Below are positions 1-9,435 of a DNA stretch of 64,000 bases, one piece after another. The position numbers and the translations under genes are program-made. Where the stretch lies: the NCBI RefSeq assembly GCF_035317345.1, contig NZ_JAYKTU010000010.1; one strand, 5' to 3'. Every line of letters starts with the position of its first letter. The first letter of the stretch is position 1. Under the pieces are notes generated by a model, which saw only the letters and a program-made list of their open reading frames with translations, ran no database searches and was not told the origin of the DNA. Source of the DNA: Cellvibrio fontiphilus (GTDB lineage Bacteria; Pseudomonadota; Gammaproteobacteria; Pseudomonadales; Cellvibrionaceae).

Positions 1-123
1 AATGACTATCAATACATGAGCCCGGCGGATGGTCACGAATACGATATTTACAGTCTGGGTGCCGATGGGGTAACTGGCGGTGAAGGCCAAAATGCTGACA
101 TCAGCGTATGGGACGAGCAGTAA
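1..123 (+). CDS. gspG: Type II secretion major pseudopilin GspG, C-terminal fragment
   Basis: The window opens inside this gene; 40 codons and a TAA at 121-123 are visible. The tail reads SPADGHEYDIYSLGADG followed by a Gly/Glu-rich stretch and ends in WDEQ. This matches the C-terminal calcium-binding end of GspG major pseudopilins (established family feature). GspG polymerises into the periplasmic pseudopilus that pushes exoproteins through the secretin. Position directly before gspH-I-J-K confirms the call. The N-terminal methylation site and most of the protein lie upstream of the window. Confidence 0.9.
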   Translation, partial: NDYQYMSPADGHEYDIYSLGADGVTGGEGQNADISVWDEQ

Positions 124-147
124 CTACTGTGCAGCGGAGCTGATCGA

Positions 148-720
148 GTGAGTGCTCGCGAGCGCGGATTCACGCTTATCGAAATTATTTTTGTCGTGTT
201 TATTATCGGCATGGCAGTGAGCGTTATCTCTATCTCGGTTGGCGGTAATTCCTTTGCGGAACGCACAAAAAAAGCCGCTGAAACATTTATGTTGCAGGCT
301 TCTTATGTCGCTGAGCAATCAGTGCTTAAGGGTGAAACCCACGGGTTGTTTGTGGAGTTGCGCCCAGCGCAGGACATAGATGCCAGTGAGCAGTGGTGTT
401 ATACCTGGATGCGCATCCGCGATAGCCAATGGCAGGTGGTGCCTGAGTTGCCCCAGTCTTGTCTCGATGAAGGCCTGGTAATTGAATTCAGGTTAGAGGA
501 TGAGCTTTGGGAGTACGATCCCGAACTGGAGGTACAGGAACCAGTATTAGGTTTTTTCCCCAGTGGCGATGCTTCTGCAATGGTAGAAATAAGTGTGTTT
601 CCCGACCAAACACAGAGTGATGGCGAAGAGGAGACCCAGCTGTTTGAGCTGGAAATTACCGGCGAGCTGCGCTGGATCAACGAAGAAAAACGCTTGGCAG
701 AGGAGCAGCGCGGAGGATGA
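148..720 (+). CDS. gspH: Type II secretion minor pseudopilin GspH
   Basis: 190 aa. Residues 5-11 carry the prepilin peptidase site (R-G-F-T-L-I-E, with Glu at +5) followed by a hydrophobic helix to about residue 27, as in type IV pilin-like proteins. The rest is a soluble periplasmic domain rich in acidic residues. The start is GTG at 148, 25 nt after the gspG stop. Its end overlaps the gspI start by 4 nt (ATGA at 717-720), so the two are translationally coupled. GspH is a minor pseudopilin of the pseudopilus. The assignment rests on the N-terminal motif and the G-H-I-J-K order. Confidence 0.92.
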   Translation: MSARERGFTLIEIIFVVFIIGMAVSVISISVGGNSFAERTKKAAETFMLQASYVAEQSVLKGETHGLFVELRPAQDIDASEQWCYTWMRIRDSQWQVVPELPQSCLDEGLVIEFRLEDELWEYDPELEVQEPVLGFFPSGDASAMVEISVFPDQTQSDGEEETQLFELEITGELRWINEEKRLAEEQRGG

Positions 721-1202
721 AGAGATTGCTGGGGTTCAGGCCTTGTTGCAATCGCCGGCAGCGGGGCTTTACGTTGCTGGAGTCAATGATCGCGCTGATG
801 ATTGTGGCCATGGCGCTGCCGGCCCTGATTACTCTGGTGATGACCCAGCTCGATGGCTCGGGTGCTATACGCGATAAAACTTATGCGCATTGGGTGGCGG
901 AAAACCAATTGGCGCGTGTGCGCCTCCTGCAACAGCAGAAATCCAAAGGTGCGTTACCGAGCTATCAGGTGCCGGAAAAGGATTCAGGTTTGGTTGATCT
1001 GGCTGGGTTGCGCTGGCATTGGCAGTTAAACACCATCGCGATGGATACCCTGCCGGTGAAAGGCTTCAAACGAGTCGAAATTGCCGTGCGTCTCATGGGG
1101 CCGGCAGCAGGTGCTTCGCTGGGTTCTGCGATGTTCAACGAGGATCAACCTGCACTTGCGCGGTTGACGGGGTATATCAGTGATCCTGAAGTTGTCCAGT
1201 AA
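717..1202 (+). CDS. gspI: Type II secretion minor pseudopilin GspI
   Basis: 161 aa. The N-terminus has an Arg-rich leader, then R-G-F-T-L-L-E at about residues 16-22 and a hydrophobic segment, the classical class III signal cleaved and methylated by PilD/GspO. GspI forms the pseudopilus tip complex with GspJ and GspK (established for T2SS). It overlaps gspH by 4 nt and gspJ by 23 nt, so the operon is compact and probably coupled. Length is slightly above the usual 120-130 aa. Confidence 0.92.
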   Translation: MKRLLGFRPCCNRRQRGFTLLESMIALMIVAMALPALITLVMTQLDGSGAIRDKTYAHWVAENQLARVRLLQQQKSKGALPSYQVPEKDSGLVDLAGLRWHWQLNTIAMDTLPVKGFKRVEIAVRLMGPAAGASLGSAMFNEDQPALARLTGYISDPEVVQ

Positions 1203-1881
1203 GCCCGGGCGTTTGGCCCAACAGGGTTTTACCCTGTTGGAAGTGCTGATTGCGCTGGTGATTTCTGCGCTGATTGCGGTCATGGCCTTTCAGTCATTGG
1301 ATGCTGCCGACAAAGGCGCCCAGCGCACTAACGAGGTGCTGGAAGAAATTAATCGGCTGGATCGTGCCTGGCAAATAATTGCCGCGGACTTGCGCCATAT
1401 ACAACCGCCCTTGGCGAGCGACCGAAATGCTTTGTTCCAAGGCGAAAGCCTGCGTTCCTCCGGTGAAAATGCTGATCAACCAGTGTTGTATTTCAAGCGT
1501 CGTGGTTGGGTGAATTTTGCCAATTTGCCGCGTAGCGATTTGCAGTTGGTGAGCTATCGTGTTGCCGAGGGCAAGTTGTGGCGTGATTTTATGCCTGAGT
1601 ACAACCGCGAACTAGCGGATATCGACATGGAAGAGGATGCATTGCATCAGCTTTTGTTGGAAAACGTCGATGATTTACAGCTGCGTTTTTTACATCAAGG
1701 CATTATCACTTCTCGCGGTAAGAGTGCGTTGGAAGGGCGCGAATTTGCCGATGATTGGTTGCAACAATGGCCAGATAGCAGCTTACAGGGTGCCGTGGGA
1801 TTACCTCTGGCAGTAGAAATTACCATCGACGTTAAAGGAGTGGGGCCCAGTGCGCGTCTTTTTGCCCTGCCCGAGCAGTAA
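1180..1881 (+). CDS. gspJ: Type II secretion minor pseudopilin GspJ
   Basis: 233 aa, GTG start at 1180 inside the end of gspI. The prepilin motif Q-G-F-T-L-L-E is at about residues 15-21, followed by a hydrophobic helix (VLIALVISALIAVMAF). The periplasmic body ends with a typical GspJ beta-rich region containing WPDSSLQGAVGLPLAVEIT. Partner of GspI and GspK in the tip complex. It overlaps gspK by 32 nt. Confidence 0.92.
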   Translation: MILKLSSKPGRLAQQGFTLLEVLIALVISALIAVMAFQSLDAADKGAQRTNEVLEEINRLDRAWQIIAADLRHIQPPLASDRNALFQGESLRSSGENADQPVLYFKRRGWVNFANLPRSDLQLVSYRVAEGKLWRDFMPEYNRELADIDMEEDALHQLLLENVDDLQLRFLHQGIITSRGKSALEGREFADDWLQQWPDSSLQGAVGLPLAVEITIDVKGVGPSARLFALPEQ

Positions 1882-2992
1882 TCTCCGCCTTGCCGATAGC
1901 GGCTTGGCATCAAGCCGCCAATCTGGAACCGTATTGGTACTGGTGTTGTTGATTGTGGCGCTGGTGGCCGGTCTGAGTGTGAAATTTGCTGCGCAATACC
2001 AATTAGGTTTGGCGCGTGCCGAAGCGCGCTGGCACGGCGCTCAGGCGAGGGCGTTTTTAGAGGGCACCGAAGAGGTGGCCAAGTTGATGTTCAGCGTAGC
2101 CGATAATGACCCGAACATCGATTTTCTGGGTGAGGATTGGAGTGCCCAGGTGCCGATTGAGGATGAGGGTGTAAGTGGTGTGGCGCAATTGGCTGATGCC
2201 AGCGCTCAATTGAACATGAATGATCTGCTTAATCCTCTGGTGGCAGAAAAACCCATTGGCGACCCTGAGCGTTATTCGGAGCCCCAACGGCGGTTCATTC
2301 GCCTGTTGCAGACTTTTCCAGAGTTTCCGCTGAGTCAGAATGAGGCTGAGTACTTGCTTGAGGCCGTCGTTGATTGGATTGATCCCGATGATACCGAGTC
2401 GGGGATGGGCGGCGCAGAGTCCAATTATTATCAGGGGCTGCAGGACGGTTATCTGCCGGCAAATGCACCCTTTAAATCGATTGATGAATTGCGCTTGGTG
2501 CGCGGTTTTAATGAGTTGCCACAGCTGGTATTGCGCCTGCAGCCCTTTGTTACTGCGCTTCCCGGCGACAAGGTGGGCATGAATATCAATACCATTGATC
2601 CGGTCAGCCCTTTTGGTGAGGGTATTAACAACTTGCTGTTAACTCTGAACGATGCCACTAACCTTGAGCCCCTGAGTCCTGCAGAAGCGGAACAGTTTAT
2701 CGCCGAACGGCCGGAGACTGGCTTTGCTGATGCCTCGGTAATCAGTGAGGCCTGGAATAAATTATTCTCGGGGCGCAATCTGGTGCTGGATGGTTTAACG
2801 GTAAAAACCAATTATTTTTGGCTCAATGCGACCGTGCAACTGGTCGAGCAGCGCCGCAGTATGCGCACCTTGATGCAGCGTGGTGAAAATAACAGCCTCA
2901 AAGCTATCCAGCGCGATGATGTGTTTGAATTGCCCAGCGCCGTGCGTAACGAACAAGATAAAAAGAGCGGCAAAACCGAGTTGGTCGATTAA
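1850..2992 (+). CDS. gspK: Type II secretion minor pseudopilin GspK
   Basis: 380 aa, GTG start at 1850. After a 25-residue leader comes R-Q-S-G followed by a long hydrophobic stretch (TVLVLVLLIVALVAGLSV). GspK normally lacks the Glu at +5, as here. The large domain contains EYLLEAVVDWIDPDDTESG and a later N-I-N-T segment, typical of the GspK alpha-helical insert and metal-binding region. It caps the pseudopilus tip with GspI and GspJ. Confidence 0.92.
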   Translation: MRVFLPCPSSNLRLADSGLASSRQSGTVLVLVLLIVALVAGLSVKFAAQYQLGLARAEARWHGAQARAFLEGTEEVAKLMFSVADNDPNIDFLGEDWSAQVPIEDEGVSGVAQLADASAQLNMNDLLNPLVAEKPIGDPERYSEPQRRFIRLLQTFPEFPLSQNEAEYLLEAVVDWIDPDDTESGMGGAESNYYQGLQDGYLPANAPFKSIDELRLVRGFNELPQLVLRLQPFVTALPGDKVGMNINTIDPVSPFGEGINNLLLTLNDATNLEPLSPAEAEQFIAERPETGFADASVISEAWNKLFSGRNLVLDGLTVKTNYFWLNATVQLVEQRRSMRTLMQRGENNSLKAIQRDDVFELPSAVRNEQDKKSGKTELVD

Positions 2993-3028
2993 GCCGCAAC
3001 CCTAATGTGATCAGAGTTAGAGCAAATT

Positions 3029-4300
3029 ATGTCCATGCAATTGGTGCTCGCCGTAAATACTTCCGAAGACGGTAAAAGCCTCGCCGACAGCTTTCGCTGG
3101 TGTTGGCTGGGAGCGGATGGGACCCCAGCCAATAATGCCACTGCCAGTGGCGACCGCGAAGCGCTGCGTCTGGCGGTCAGTTCGCACACCAGCGCGCCAC
3201 TGGGTGCCTGGGTCATATTACCTGGCAGCCGTGTCAGCACGCGCCAATTGGAATATTCCGACAAGGAAAAGAAACATCTGCGCAACCTCTTGCCGTTCCA
3301 GTTGGAAGATTCGGTAGTTGGTGATGTGGAAGACCTGCACTTTGCGCTGGGCACACCTGCGGAGGGCAAGGTAGTAGTTGCCTATGCTGATAAAACCTGG
3401 CTTCAGGCCGCTTTTGCCGAGTTGGCAGCCATGGGAATTGAGGTGACTCACTGTTGGAGCGCACCGCTCACTCAGCCTTTGGCGCAGGATACCAGCGGCG
3501 AGGCTGGCGTCCACTGGACTTTGGGGCTCTATGAAGGGCAGGTACATCTGCGCTATGCCGCGACCATGGGGTTTAGTGTCGCCTATGCCCAAGGGCGATT
3601 GGCGCTGCAGTTGCTGCTTGCCGACCAAGTAAATGGCGAGCAGCTACCCGTGATGCACTTGCGCGCTGCCAGTGAGCAAGATCTGGCAGCACTGGTAGAA
3701 ATGATTCCTCCCGGACTGCAAGCGCAAATTGCAAGTCAAACCCTTGCCGACCCCTGGGCTCTGGATTTCAGCAACAGCTCAATTGACCTCTGTCAGGGCG
3801 ATTTTTCCCAGCGCTTGCCGGTTGAACGCTGGTGGAAGTTATGGCGTTCTATCGCCATTTTTGCGGGCATCTGCGTGGCGGTTCACTTGGGTACACTGCT
3901 TTACGAGATTCATAAGCTTGGTGCGGATAACCTTAAAATTCGTCAACAGATCGAAGCGGCAGCACGGCTTGCTATTCCCCAGGGGCGAGTAGTGGACGCC
4001 GAGAAGCAGTTGGCTGCGATCTTGCGCCAAAACCAACCGACAGGCCAATCGGCCAGCGTGATTGAGCTGCTTGCGGTGGCTATGCCACAGATTGCCGGTG
4101 TGCCCTCGGTGAGTATTAAAGGTATTTCCTACGCCGGGGATTTGGGCGAGCTGAATATCAACATCCAGGCTGACAGCTTTGGCGCTTTCGAATCGCTGAG
4201 TCAGAAAATTCGCGACCAGGGGCTGAACGCCGAGGTACTGAGCGCCAATGCACAGGGCAATGTGCAGTCGGCGCGTCTCAAAGTCAGCAAAAATCCTTAG
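3029..4300 (+). CDS. gspL: Type II secretion inner-membrane protein GspL
   Basis: 423 aa. The cytoplasmic N-terminal region (about 1-270) has the actin/FtsA-like fold region of GspL that contacts the GspE ATPase. A single transmembrane segment lies at about 272-292 (around IAIFAGICVAVHLGTLLYEI). A periplasmic ferredoxin-like domain follows. It is preceded by a 36-nt gap after gspK. Works with GspM, GspF and GspC in the inner-membrane platform. No oddities seen. Confidence 0.92.
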   Translation: MSMQLVLAVNTSEDGKSLADSFRWCWLGADGTPANNATASGDREALRLAVSSHTSAPLGAWVILPGSRVSTRQLEYSDKEKKHLRNLLPFQLEDSVVGDVEDLHFALGTPAEGKVVVAYADKTWLQAAFAELAAMGIEVTHCWSAPLTQPLAQDTSGEAGVHWTLGLYEGQVHLRYAATMGFSVAYAQGRLALQLLLADQVNGEQLPVMHLRAASEQDLAALVEMIPPGLQAQIASQTLADPWALDFSNSSIDLCQGDFSQRLPVERWWKLWRSIAIFAGICVAVHLGTLLYEIHKLGADNLKIRQQIEAAARLAIPQGRVVDAEKQLAAILRQNQPTGQSASVIELLAVAMPQIAGVPSVSIKGISYAGDLGELNINIQADSFGAFESLSQKIRDQGLNAEVLSANAQGNVQSARLKVSKNP

Positions 4301-4310
4301 GGCTCAGACC

Positions 4311-4787
4311 ATGAACCAGCTATTTACCCTGCTTAATAAATACAATCGTCGCGAGCAATTGATGATTCTGGTATGCGCCTTGGCGGTTGCCCTGTATCTG
4401 CTCTGGTTTGTGGTGCTATCGCCAATCCAGAACAAGCGCGATCAGTTGCTGGCAGCCAATACCGCCTCAACCCAGGCGCTCGGCAAGGTGCAAATTATGG
4501 CGGCGCAAATCCAGCAAATGCGCAGTGAGGGGGCCAATACCAATGCCGGCAATATTAGTGGGGTGATTGATTCTTCCCTGCGCGCTAACGGCCTCAGTAT
4601 GAGTGGCTTCCAGCCGGGCGCCAACGGCGAAGTGCGGGTGCGATTGGAGCGTGCAGCCTACGAACCCCTAATGCAGTGGCTCTACGAAATGGAGTTCAAA
4701 CAGGGCATTAGTGTGAGTGATTTATCCATAGCTGCCACGAATGATGTAGGGCAGGTCACTGTCAACCTGCGGTTGCAAAAGCGCTAA
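4311..4787 (+). CDS. gspM: Type II secretion inner-membrane protein GspM
   Basis: 158 aa from the ATG at 4311, chosen because it lies 10 nt after the gspL stop and gives a normal GspM N-terminus. Upstream in-frame starts would overlap gspL and add non-family sequence. There is a short cytoplasmic stretch, one membrane helix (about residues 17-37), then a coiled-coil and ferredoxin-like periplasmic domain with GFQPGANGEVRVRLERAAYE. GspM stabilises GspL in the secretion platform. Confidence 0.9.
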   Translation: MNQLFTLLNKYNRREQLMILVCALAVALYLLWFVVLSPIQNKRDQLLAANTASTQALGKVQIMAAQIQQMRSEGANTNAGNISGVIDSSLRANGLSMSGFQPGANGEVRVRLERAAYEPLMQWLYEMEFKQGISVSDLSIAATNDVGQVTVNLRLQKR

Positions 4788-4831
4788 GCGCCATCCTCAC
4801 CGATATTTATTCTCTTCAGCTAGCGATCACT

Positions 4832-5626
4832 ATGACCCCAATAATCAACTCACTGTCTGCGCACAAAAAACTGTGGATTTCACTCGGTTTGGCGCTTTTT
4901 TTAGTGTTTGCGATAGCGCGAATTCCCGCTTCCTGGGGCGGCTATCTATTAACTCGCGGCTCAGGTTTGGCGCTGAGCGGTATCACCGGCACCTTGTGGG
5001 ATGGGCGCGCCAGCCTCGCTAGCCTGCGTACCCCAACACGCGAATATTCACTCGGCCAGCTGAGTTGGCGGTTAAAGCCATTTTCCCTGGTTACGCTTTC
5101 GCCCTGCGCCCAGTTAACTACTCGCTTGCCACAGCAGCAGTTTGAAGGTGAGGTGTGCGCGGGCAGCGGAGGTCGCCTGCAAATTCGCAATGCCGATATT
5201 CTGGTGCCTGCCGCACTTTTGCAAACCCATGTACCTGTCCCTATCCAGGGGCAGTTTTCATCCCACATCGACCATCTGCAATTGCGCGGTGATGTACTGG
5301 AATCCCTCAAGGGTAAACTGACCTGGAATGGCGCCAGGGTGAATACCGGTACAAATTGGCTGGATATTGGCAGCTACGCGGCCGAACTTACCGACAACGC
5401 CAATAATGGCATCAAGGCACAGCTGTTCCAGTTGGCCGGGCCAGTAGACGTCAACTTGACTCTGGAGTTTATGGCGCCTAGCGGTGGCAAGGTAACCGGT
5501 GAACTGGCCGGGCCCAAAGCCTTTTTCCAGTCGGCTAACGCTATGGATCTACTTGCCATGTTTGCCCAGGAGGATAGGGTGGATGAACAGGGTAAGACGC
5601 ATTATCGCGTTGATATGAACCTGTAA
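4832..5626 (+). CDS. gspN: Type II secretion protein GspN
   Basis: 264 aa with one N-terminal membrane anchor (about residues 14-30) and a periplasmic beta-rich body. It shows the GspN signatures L-S-G-I-T-G-T-L-W-D-G and G-Q-L-S-W-R-L-K-P, and Cys residues near 91 and 110. GspN is a non-universal T2SS component whose role is unclear. It closes the gsp operon here, 44 nt after gspM. Confidence 0.88.
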   Translation: MTPIINSLSAHKKLWISLGLALFLVFAIARIPASWGGYLLTRGSGLALSGITGTLWDGRASLASLRTPTREYSLGQLSWRLKPFSLVTLSPCAQLTTRLPQQQFEGEVCAGSGGRLQIRNADILVPAALLQTHVPVPIQGQFSSHIDHLQLRGDVLESLKGKLTWNGARVNTGTNWLDIGSYAAELTDNANNGIKAQLFQLAGPVDVNLTLEFMAPSGGKVTGELAGPKAFFQSANAMDLLAMFAQEDRVDEQGKTHYRVDMNL

Positions 5627-5640
5627 ATCGGGCAAAACAC

Positions 5641-6618
5641 ATGCGCCTGATCTTGATGCTATTGCTGCTGGTTTTTACCGTCGCCGCCCAAGCCAATTGG
5701 CACAGCAAAACCTGGGATGCCATGGGCACCCGTCTCAGCCTGACTTTTTGGCTGGAAGATGAAACGCTCGCCATTAAAGCGATTGCAGAAATCATGGCAG
5801 AAATGGAGCGCATCGACCAACAGTTCAGCCCCTATATCGATACCAGTGAATTGTCCCGCGTCAATCGCCAGGCGGTACATGCAACAGCGGATCAGCCCTT
5901 GATAATTTCACCTGAGCTCACGCGCCTGATCGATAAATCCCTGTATTACAGCCAACTTACCCAGGGGGCATTTGATATCACCTTTGCCTCTTTGGCGCGC
6001 TATTACGATTACCGCAACAAGCTTTCCCCCAGCGAAGCCCAGCGCGAGGCGCTGCTACCCGCGATTAACTATCGCTTGATTCACCTGGACAAAAACCGGC
6101 ACTCAGTCTGGTTTGGACATCCGCAGCTCTACATAGATTTGGGTGGCATTGCCAAGGGTTACGCGGTTGACCAAGGTGTAGCGATTTTGCATCGCTACGG
6201 TATAGCCCATGCCAGTTTCAGTGCCGGTGGCGATAGCCGGGTGCTGGGTGACAAGCGTGGCCGCCCCTGGATGGTGGGTATTAAAAATCCGCGCGCTGAT
6301 GCGGTGGCTATCAGCCTGCCGCTGGAGAATGTTGCCGTATCTACCTCTGGCGATTATGAGCGCTACTTTATCGCCGACACTGGCGAGCGAGTGCATCACA
6401 TCATTAATCCAGGCACTGGCAAGCCCAGCAAGGGCATTAATAGCGTGACTATCATTGGGCCTGTTGGGTTTGATACCGATCCACTCTCCACCAGCGTGTT
6501 TGTCATGGGCGCTGAGCGCGGCCTGGCGTTGATCAATCAGCTACCGGGTTTTGATGCAGTGATTATCACCAGTCAAGGCAAAGTGCTTTACAGCCAGGGC
6601 TTGGTTGACCCCCGCTAG
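5641..6618 (+). CDS. apbE: FAD:protein FMN transferase, ApbE family, exported
   Basis: 325 aa with a signal peptide (about 1-18, ending A-Q-A-N). Family motifs are visible: A-M-G-T-R-L near residue 25, IDLGGIAKGYAVDQ at about 162-175, INPGTGKP at about 255 and the C-terminal D-P-L-S-T-S-V-F-V-M-G metal/FAD site. ApbE enzymes covalently attach FMN to Thr of Rnf/Nqr subunits and other periplasmic flavoproteins. The gene starts 14 nt after gspN, so it may be co-transcribed with the secretion operon. Its flavoprotein substrate is not in this window. Confidence 0.88.
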   Translation: MRLILMLLLLVFTVAAQANWHSKTWDAMGTRLSLTFWLEDETLAIKAIAEIMAEMERIDQQFSPYIDTSELSRVNRQAVHATADQPLIISPELTRLIDKSLYYSQLTQGAFDITFASLARYYDYRNKLSPSEAQREALLPAINYRLIHLDKNRHSVWFGHPQLYIDLGGIAKGYAVDQGVAILHRYGIAHASFSAGGDSRVLGDKRGRPWMVGIKNPRADAVAISLPLENVAVSTSGDYERYFIADTGERVHHIINPGTGKPSKGINSVTIIGPVGFDTDPLSTSVFVMGAERGLALINQLPGFDAVIITSQGKVLYSQGLVDPR

Positions 6619-6952
6619 CCATTCGATTGGTTCCCTTGTTGGCGGTTTGATCGCGCATGGATAATGCCGCCCAATGACAGCGCGCAAATTGTTAATTGAC
6701 GACATAAAACGTAAGTCGACACTGTCTTGCGGTTGGTCAAAATCTGTCTGCCACCTAAAATCCTGGCTGCTACAAAACCAAAAGCTATTATTTTGCTTAA
6801 ATCCATGCGTATTGGTTCTCATAATAAAAGTGATGTAAGTTGCGAATCGTAGGGTTTTTATTGCCGTGTTCTAATTGGTCTACAAAATGCTTTGGGCTTT
6901 CCGGTTGCAGCCCAAGTGTGTGTGCGATCTATTCATTCAGTGGAGACAAACC
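6619..6952. other. Intergenic stretch, 334 nt, between apbE and the TPR/Exb operon
   Basis: No convincing gene. Short frames on both strands lack ribosome sites and similarity to any pattern I recognise. There is no clear hairpin terminator for the gsp-apbE operon. The promoter of the following nine-gene operon must lie here, but no pair of -35/-10 hexamers with good spacing stands out. Confidence 0.4.
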
Positions 6953-7498
6953 ATGTTTCACTTCTTGCGCCGGCGGCTCTCTCTGGCAGCACTTATTTCA
7001 TTGCGTAACCTATTGCTTGCGGTGCTGGTTACATGGCCTGTTACTCCAGTTTGGGCGCAATCCGCCGGGCAGGTGGAATCACTCAAGGAGTCAGTGCTCA
7101 CGCTCAATCGCGATTTATTGATTTTGGAAGAGGAACTGTTATATCCCGCAAGCACACAGATCGCGGTCTATGTCTCCATGGATTTGGGCCAGTATTTTGC
7201 GTTGGATGCCATCAAATTGGAGATCAATAACCAATTGGTTGCCAGTGAGCTATACACCGATAAACAGACCAAAGCGCTGTTTCGCGGCGGGGTTCAGCGT
7301 TTGTATATTGGTAATTTAAAGACTGGCGAGCATGAAATCAGTGCCTTTTTTACCGGTCGTGGCCCGCAGCAGGACTATAAACGCGGCGCCAAAATTACCC
7401 TCACCAAAAATCAGGAGCCGGTGGTGCTGGAATTGAAAATTATCGATTCCACGGCACAGATGCAGCCTGAGTTCACCATCAAACAATGGCAGATGTAA
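6953..7498 (+). CDS. Exported protein of unknown function, first gene of the TPR/ExbBD operon
   Basis: 181 aa from ATG at 6953, preceded by TGGAGAC as ribosome site. A longer frame from 6875 lacks a site and would put the signal peptide inside. There is an N-terminal Arg-rich signal peptide to about residue 36 (A-Q), then a short predicted coiled coil (QVESLKESVLTLNRDLLILEEELL) and a beta-rich domain with IAVYVSMDLGQYFALDAIKLEINN. The stop overlaps the next gene (TAATG at 7496-7500). I do not recognise the family. Context makes it a periplasmic component of the machine encoded downstream. Confidence 0.75.
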   Translation: MFHFLRRRLSLAALISLRNLLLAVLVTWPVTPVWAQSAGQVESLKESVLTLNRDLLILEEELLYPASTQIAVYVSMDLGQYFALDAIKLEINNQLVASELYTDKQTKALFRGGVQRLYIGNLKTGEHEISAFFTGRGPQQDYKRGAKITLTKNQEPVVLELKIIDSTAQMQPEFTIKQWQM

Positions 7499-9435
7499 TG
7501 CCGCCTATCGCCTCCCGCCTCAAATTTCTTCTAGTGCCATGCCTGCTATTGGCTGGCTGTGTGCAGGCGGATGAGAAGTTAAAAACGTCGGTGGCTGACT
7601 TGCGCTACGGGGTAGCGCTTTACCACTACTATCAACAGGATTATGTCAGTGCGATTGCCGAATTAATGGTGGCTGACAGCCGCGATGGGATTCAGGGGCA
7701 CAGCGACAACCCGGAATTAATTGCAGGCGGCATCAGCCTCGCGTTTGGCATGCAAAATCATGCCGAGTCGGTATTTAATCAAATTCTTCAGGATGAGCGT
7801 CGCCCTCAGTCAGTGCGCGATGCTGCCTGGTTTTATCTGGGAAAGCTGCATTACACCCGCGGTGATTGGCCGGCGGCCAATCAGGCATTCAATCGTGTCA
7901 GTGCCGACTTTTCACCCGGATTGCGCGCTCAATTGCAGGCACTGCAAATTAATATCCTGATCCGCAACGGGAACTTCAGCCAGCTGACTCCCAAACAAAT
8001 TGAGCAGCAGGAGCTGGGCAGTTGGAACACCTACAGTCTCTTCAACCTGGGGGCGGCCCATGCCCGTGCAGGTAACTTTGGTCAGGCACAGCCATTTTTT
8101 AAGGCCTTGGCAGAGACAGATGAAGCCGGGGGTGCACGCAGTCGCAAAATTCATTGGGCCATGCAGGACAAGGCCTATACCGCCCTGGGTTATGCCTATC
8201 TTGCAGAAAAAAAATACGCGGCGGCGATTCGCGAATTTACCAAGGTGCGGCTGGAGGGTAGCTACGCCAATCAAGCCCTGCTGGGCTACGGTTGGGCTGC
8301 TGTCGCCCAAGAGGAATACGCCAAAGCCCTGCAGCCCTGGCAGTTGTTGCGCAGCCGCAGTTTGATGTACCCCGCCGCACAGGAGTCGCTGTTGGCGCTG
8401 CCCTATGCCTATGAAAAATTAAACGCCCAGGGTGAGGCGGTGGTGGCTTACGAACAGGCGGAAGAGTTATTGGCGCGCGAAATCCAGCTGATTCGCGACA
8501 TGCGCGCGACCCTTACCGAGGGCGAGTTACTCACACTGATTGACACTAAACCCCTAAGCGCCAAAGACGCCCAGGCCGCCTTGCAAACGACAGGCGAAGG
8601 GGTGACGGCGGTGATCACCGACGACGGCCAAAACTGGTTGAAGTTGGATAGCACTAGCATCATCAAAACCCGCTCCGCTTACCTGAGCGAATTATTTGCC
8701 CAAAGCCGTTTCCAGACAGCGGTGCTTGAGCTGCGCGATTTATTGCGCCTGCAGCATTTGTTGCAAGATTGGCAGCCCAGGTTGCAGGCCTATCGCGATT
8801 TACTGCAGGAAAAACAAGCCCTGCGCGGCCGTCAGGAGCGTCAGTTGCAACAGTCTGCTTTTGCTGTACAGACACAAGCGCTGCAAGCACGGCGCGATGA
8901 ATTCGCGGCGCGCCTGGAGCAAATTACCGCCGCTGAGGATTATCTCGCCCTCGCCGATGAAGAGACGCGTGAGCTGCAAGCACGGGTTACACGCGCCGGC
9001 CAAACCATTGCGCGTATGCAAGCGGCAGGGCAGGCGACGGATGAGTTAGTGCAGCGCCATAAAATGTTTGCGGGTATTTTGCTGTGGCGCGCCGCGCAGC
9101 ATTACCCCATAGCGCTGGCAGCGCAGCAGCGCGAATTGGCGCAAATCGACAGCGCCCTGACAAACGCGCAAAAAACACTGACGAATATTGATGAAATAAC
9201 GGCGACCAGTTTGGATATACAACCACTCTTGGCGCGCGTGCTGGAATTACAAGGTGAAACAGCCAGCCGTTTGCGGGCGACCGATGAGCTTATCGCTGTA
9301 CAAACAAGGTTGCTGCGTGAGCAGGTGGATCAACAATTGGCGAGCCATGAATTGCGCTTGAAAAATTATTTGTCGCAAGCGCATTTGGCGGTAGCGCGTT
9401 TATATGACGCTGAACTGCGGAGGCAACCGGAATGA
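7498..9435 (+). CDS. TPR-repeat lipoprotein with C-terminal coiled coils
   Basis: 645 aa from ATG 7498, which overlaps the previous stop (TAATG); ATG 7486 in the same frame would only add four residues. A lipobox L-L-A-G-C lies within the first 22 residues, so it is probably anchored to a membrane by lipid. The N-terminal half carries TPR-type helix pairs (AAWFYLGKLHYTRGDWPAANQ, YTALGYAYLAEKKYAAAIREF). The C-terminal third is Gln/Glu/Arg-rich coiled coil. It overlaps the next gene by 4 nt. TPR scaffolds of this kind occur in Exb/Tol-like operons and in the Agl/Glt motility complex. The function here is inferred from context only. Confidence 0.82.
   Translation: MPPIASRLKFLLVPCLLLAGCVQADEKLKTSVADLRYGVALYHYYQQDYVSAIAELMVADSRDGIQGHSDNPELIAGGISLAFGMQNHAESVFNQILQDERRPQSVRDAAWFYLGKLHYTRGDWPAANQAFNRVSADFSPGLRAQLQALQINILIRNGNFSQLTPKQIEQQELGSWNTYSLFNLGAAHARAGNFGQAQPFFKALAETDEAGGARSRKIHWAMQDKAYTALGYAYLAEKKYAAAIREFTKVRLEGSYANQALLGYGWAAVAQEEYAKALQPWQLLRSRSLMYPAAQESLLALPYAYEKLNAQGEAVVAYEQAEELLAREIQLIRDMRATLTEGELLTLIDTKPLSAKDAQAALQTTGEGVTAVITDDGQNWLKLDSTSIIKTRSAYLSELFAQSRFQTAVLELRDLLRLQHLLQDWQPRLQAYRDLLQEKQALRGRQERQLQQSAFAVQTQALQARRDEFAARLEQITAAEDYLALADEETRELQARVTRAGQTIARMQAAGQATDELVQRHKMFAGILLWRAAQHYPIALAAQQRELAQIDSALTNAQKTLTNIDEITATSLDIQPLLARVLELQGETASRLRATDELIAVQTRLLREQVDQQLASHELRLKNYLSQAHLAVARLYDAELRRQPE

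Noticed and set aside
6541..6822. 93-codon minus-strand frame between apbE and the TPR operon
   Set aside because: Overlaps the conserved end of apbE, no ribosome site, no recognisable pattern.
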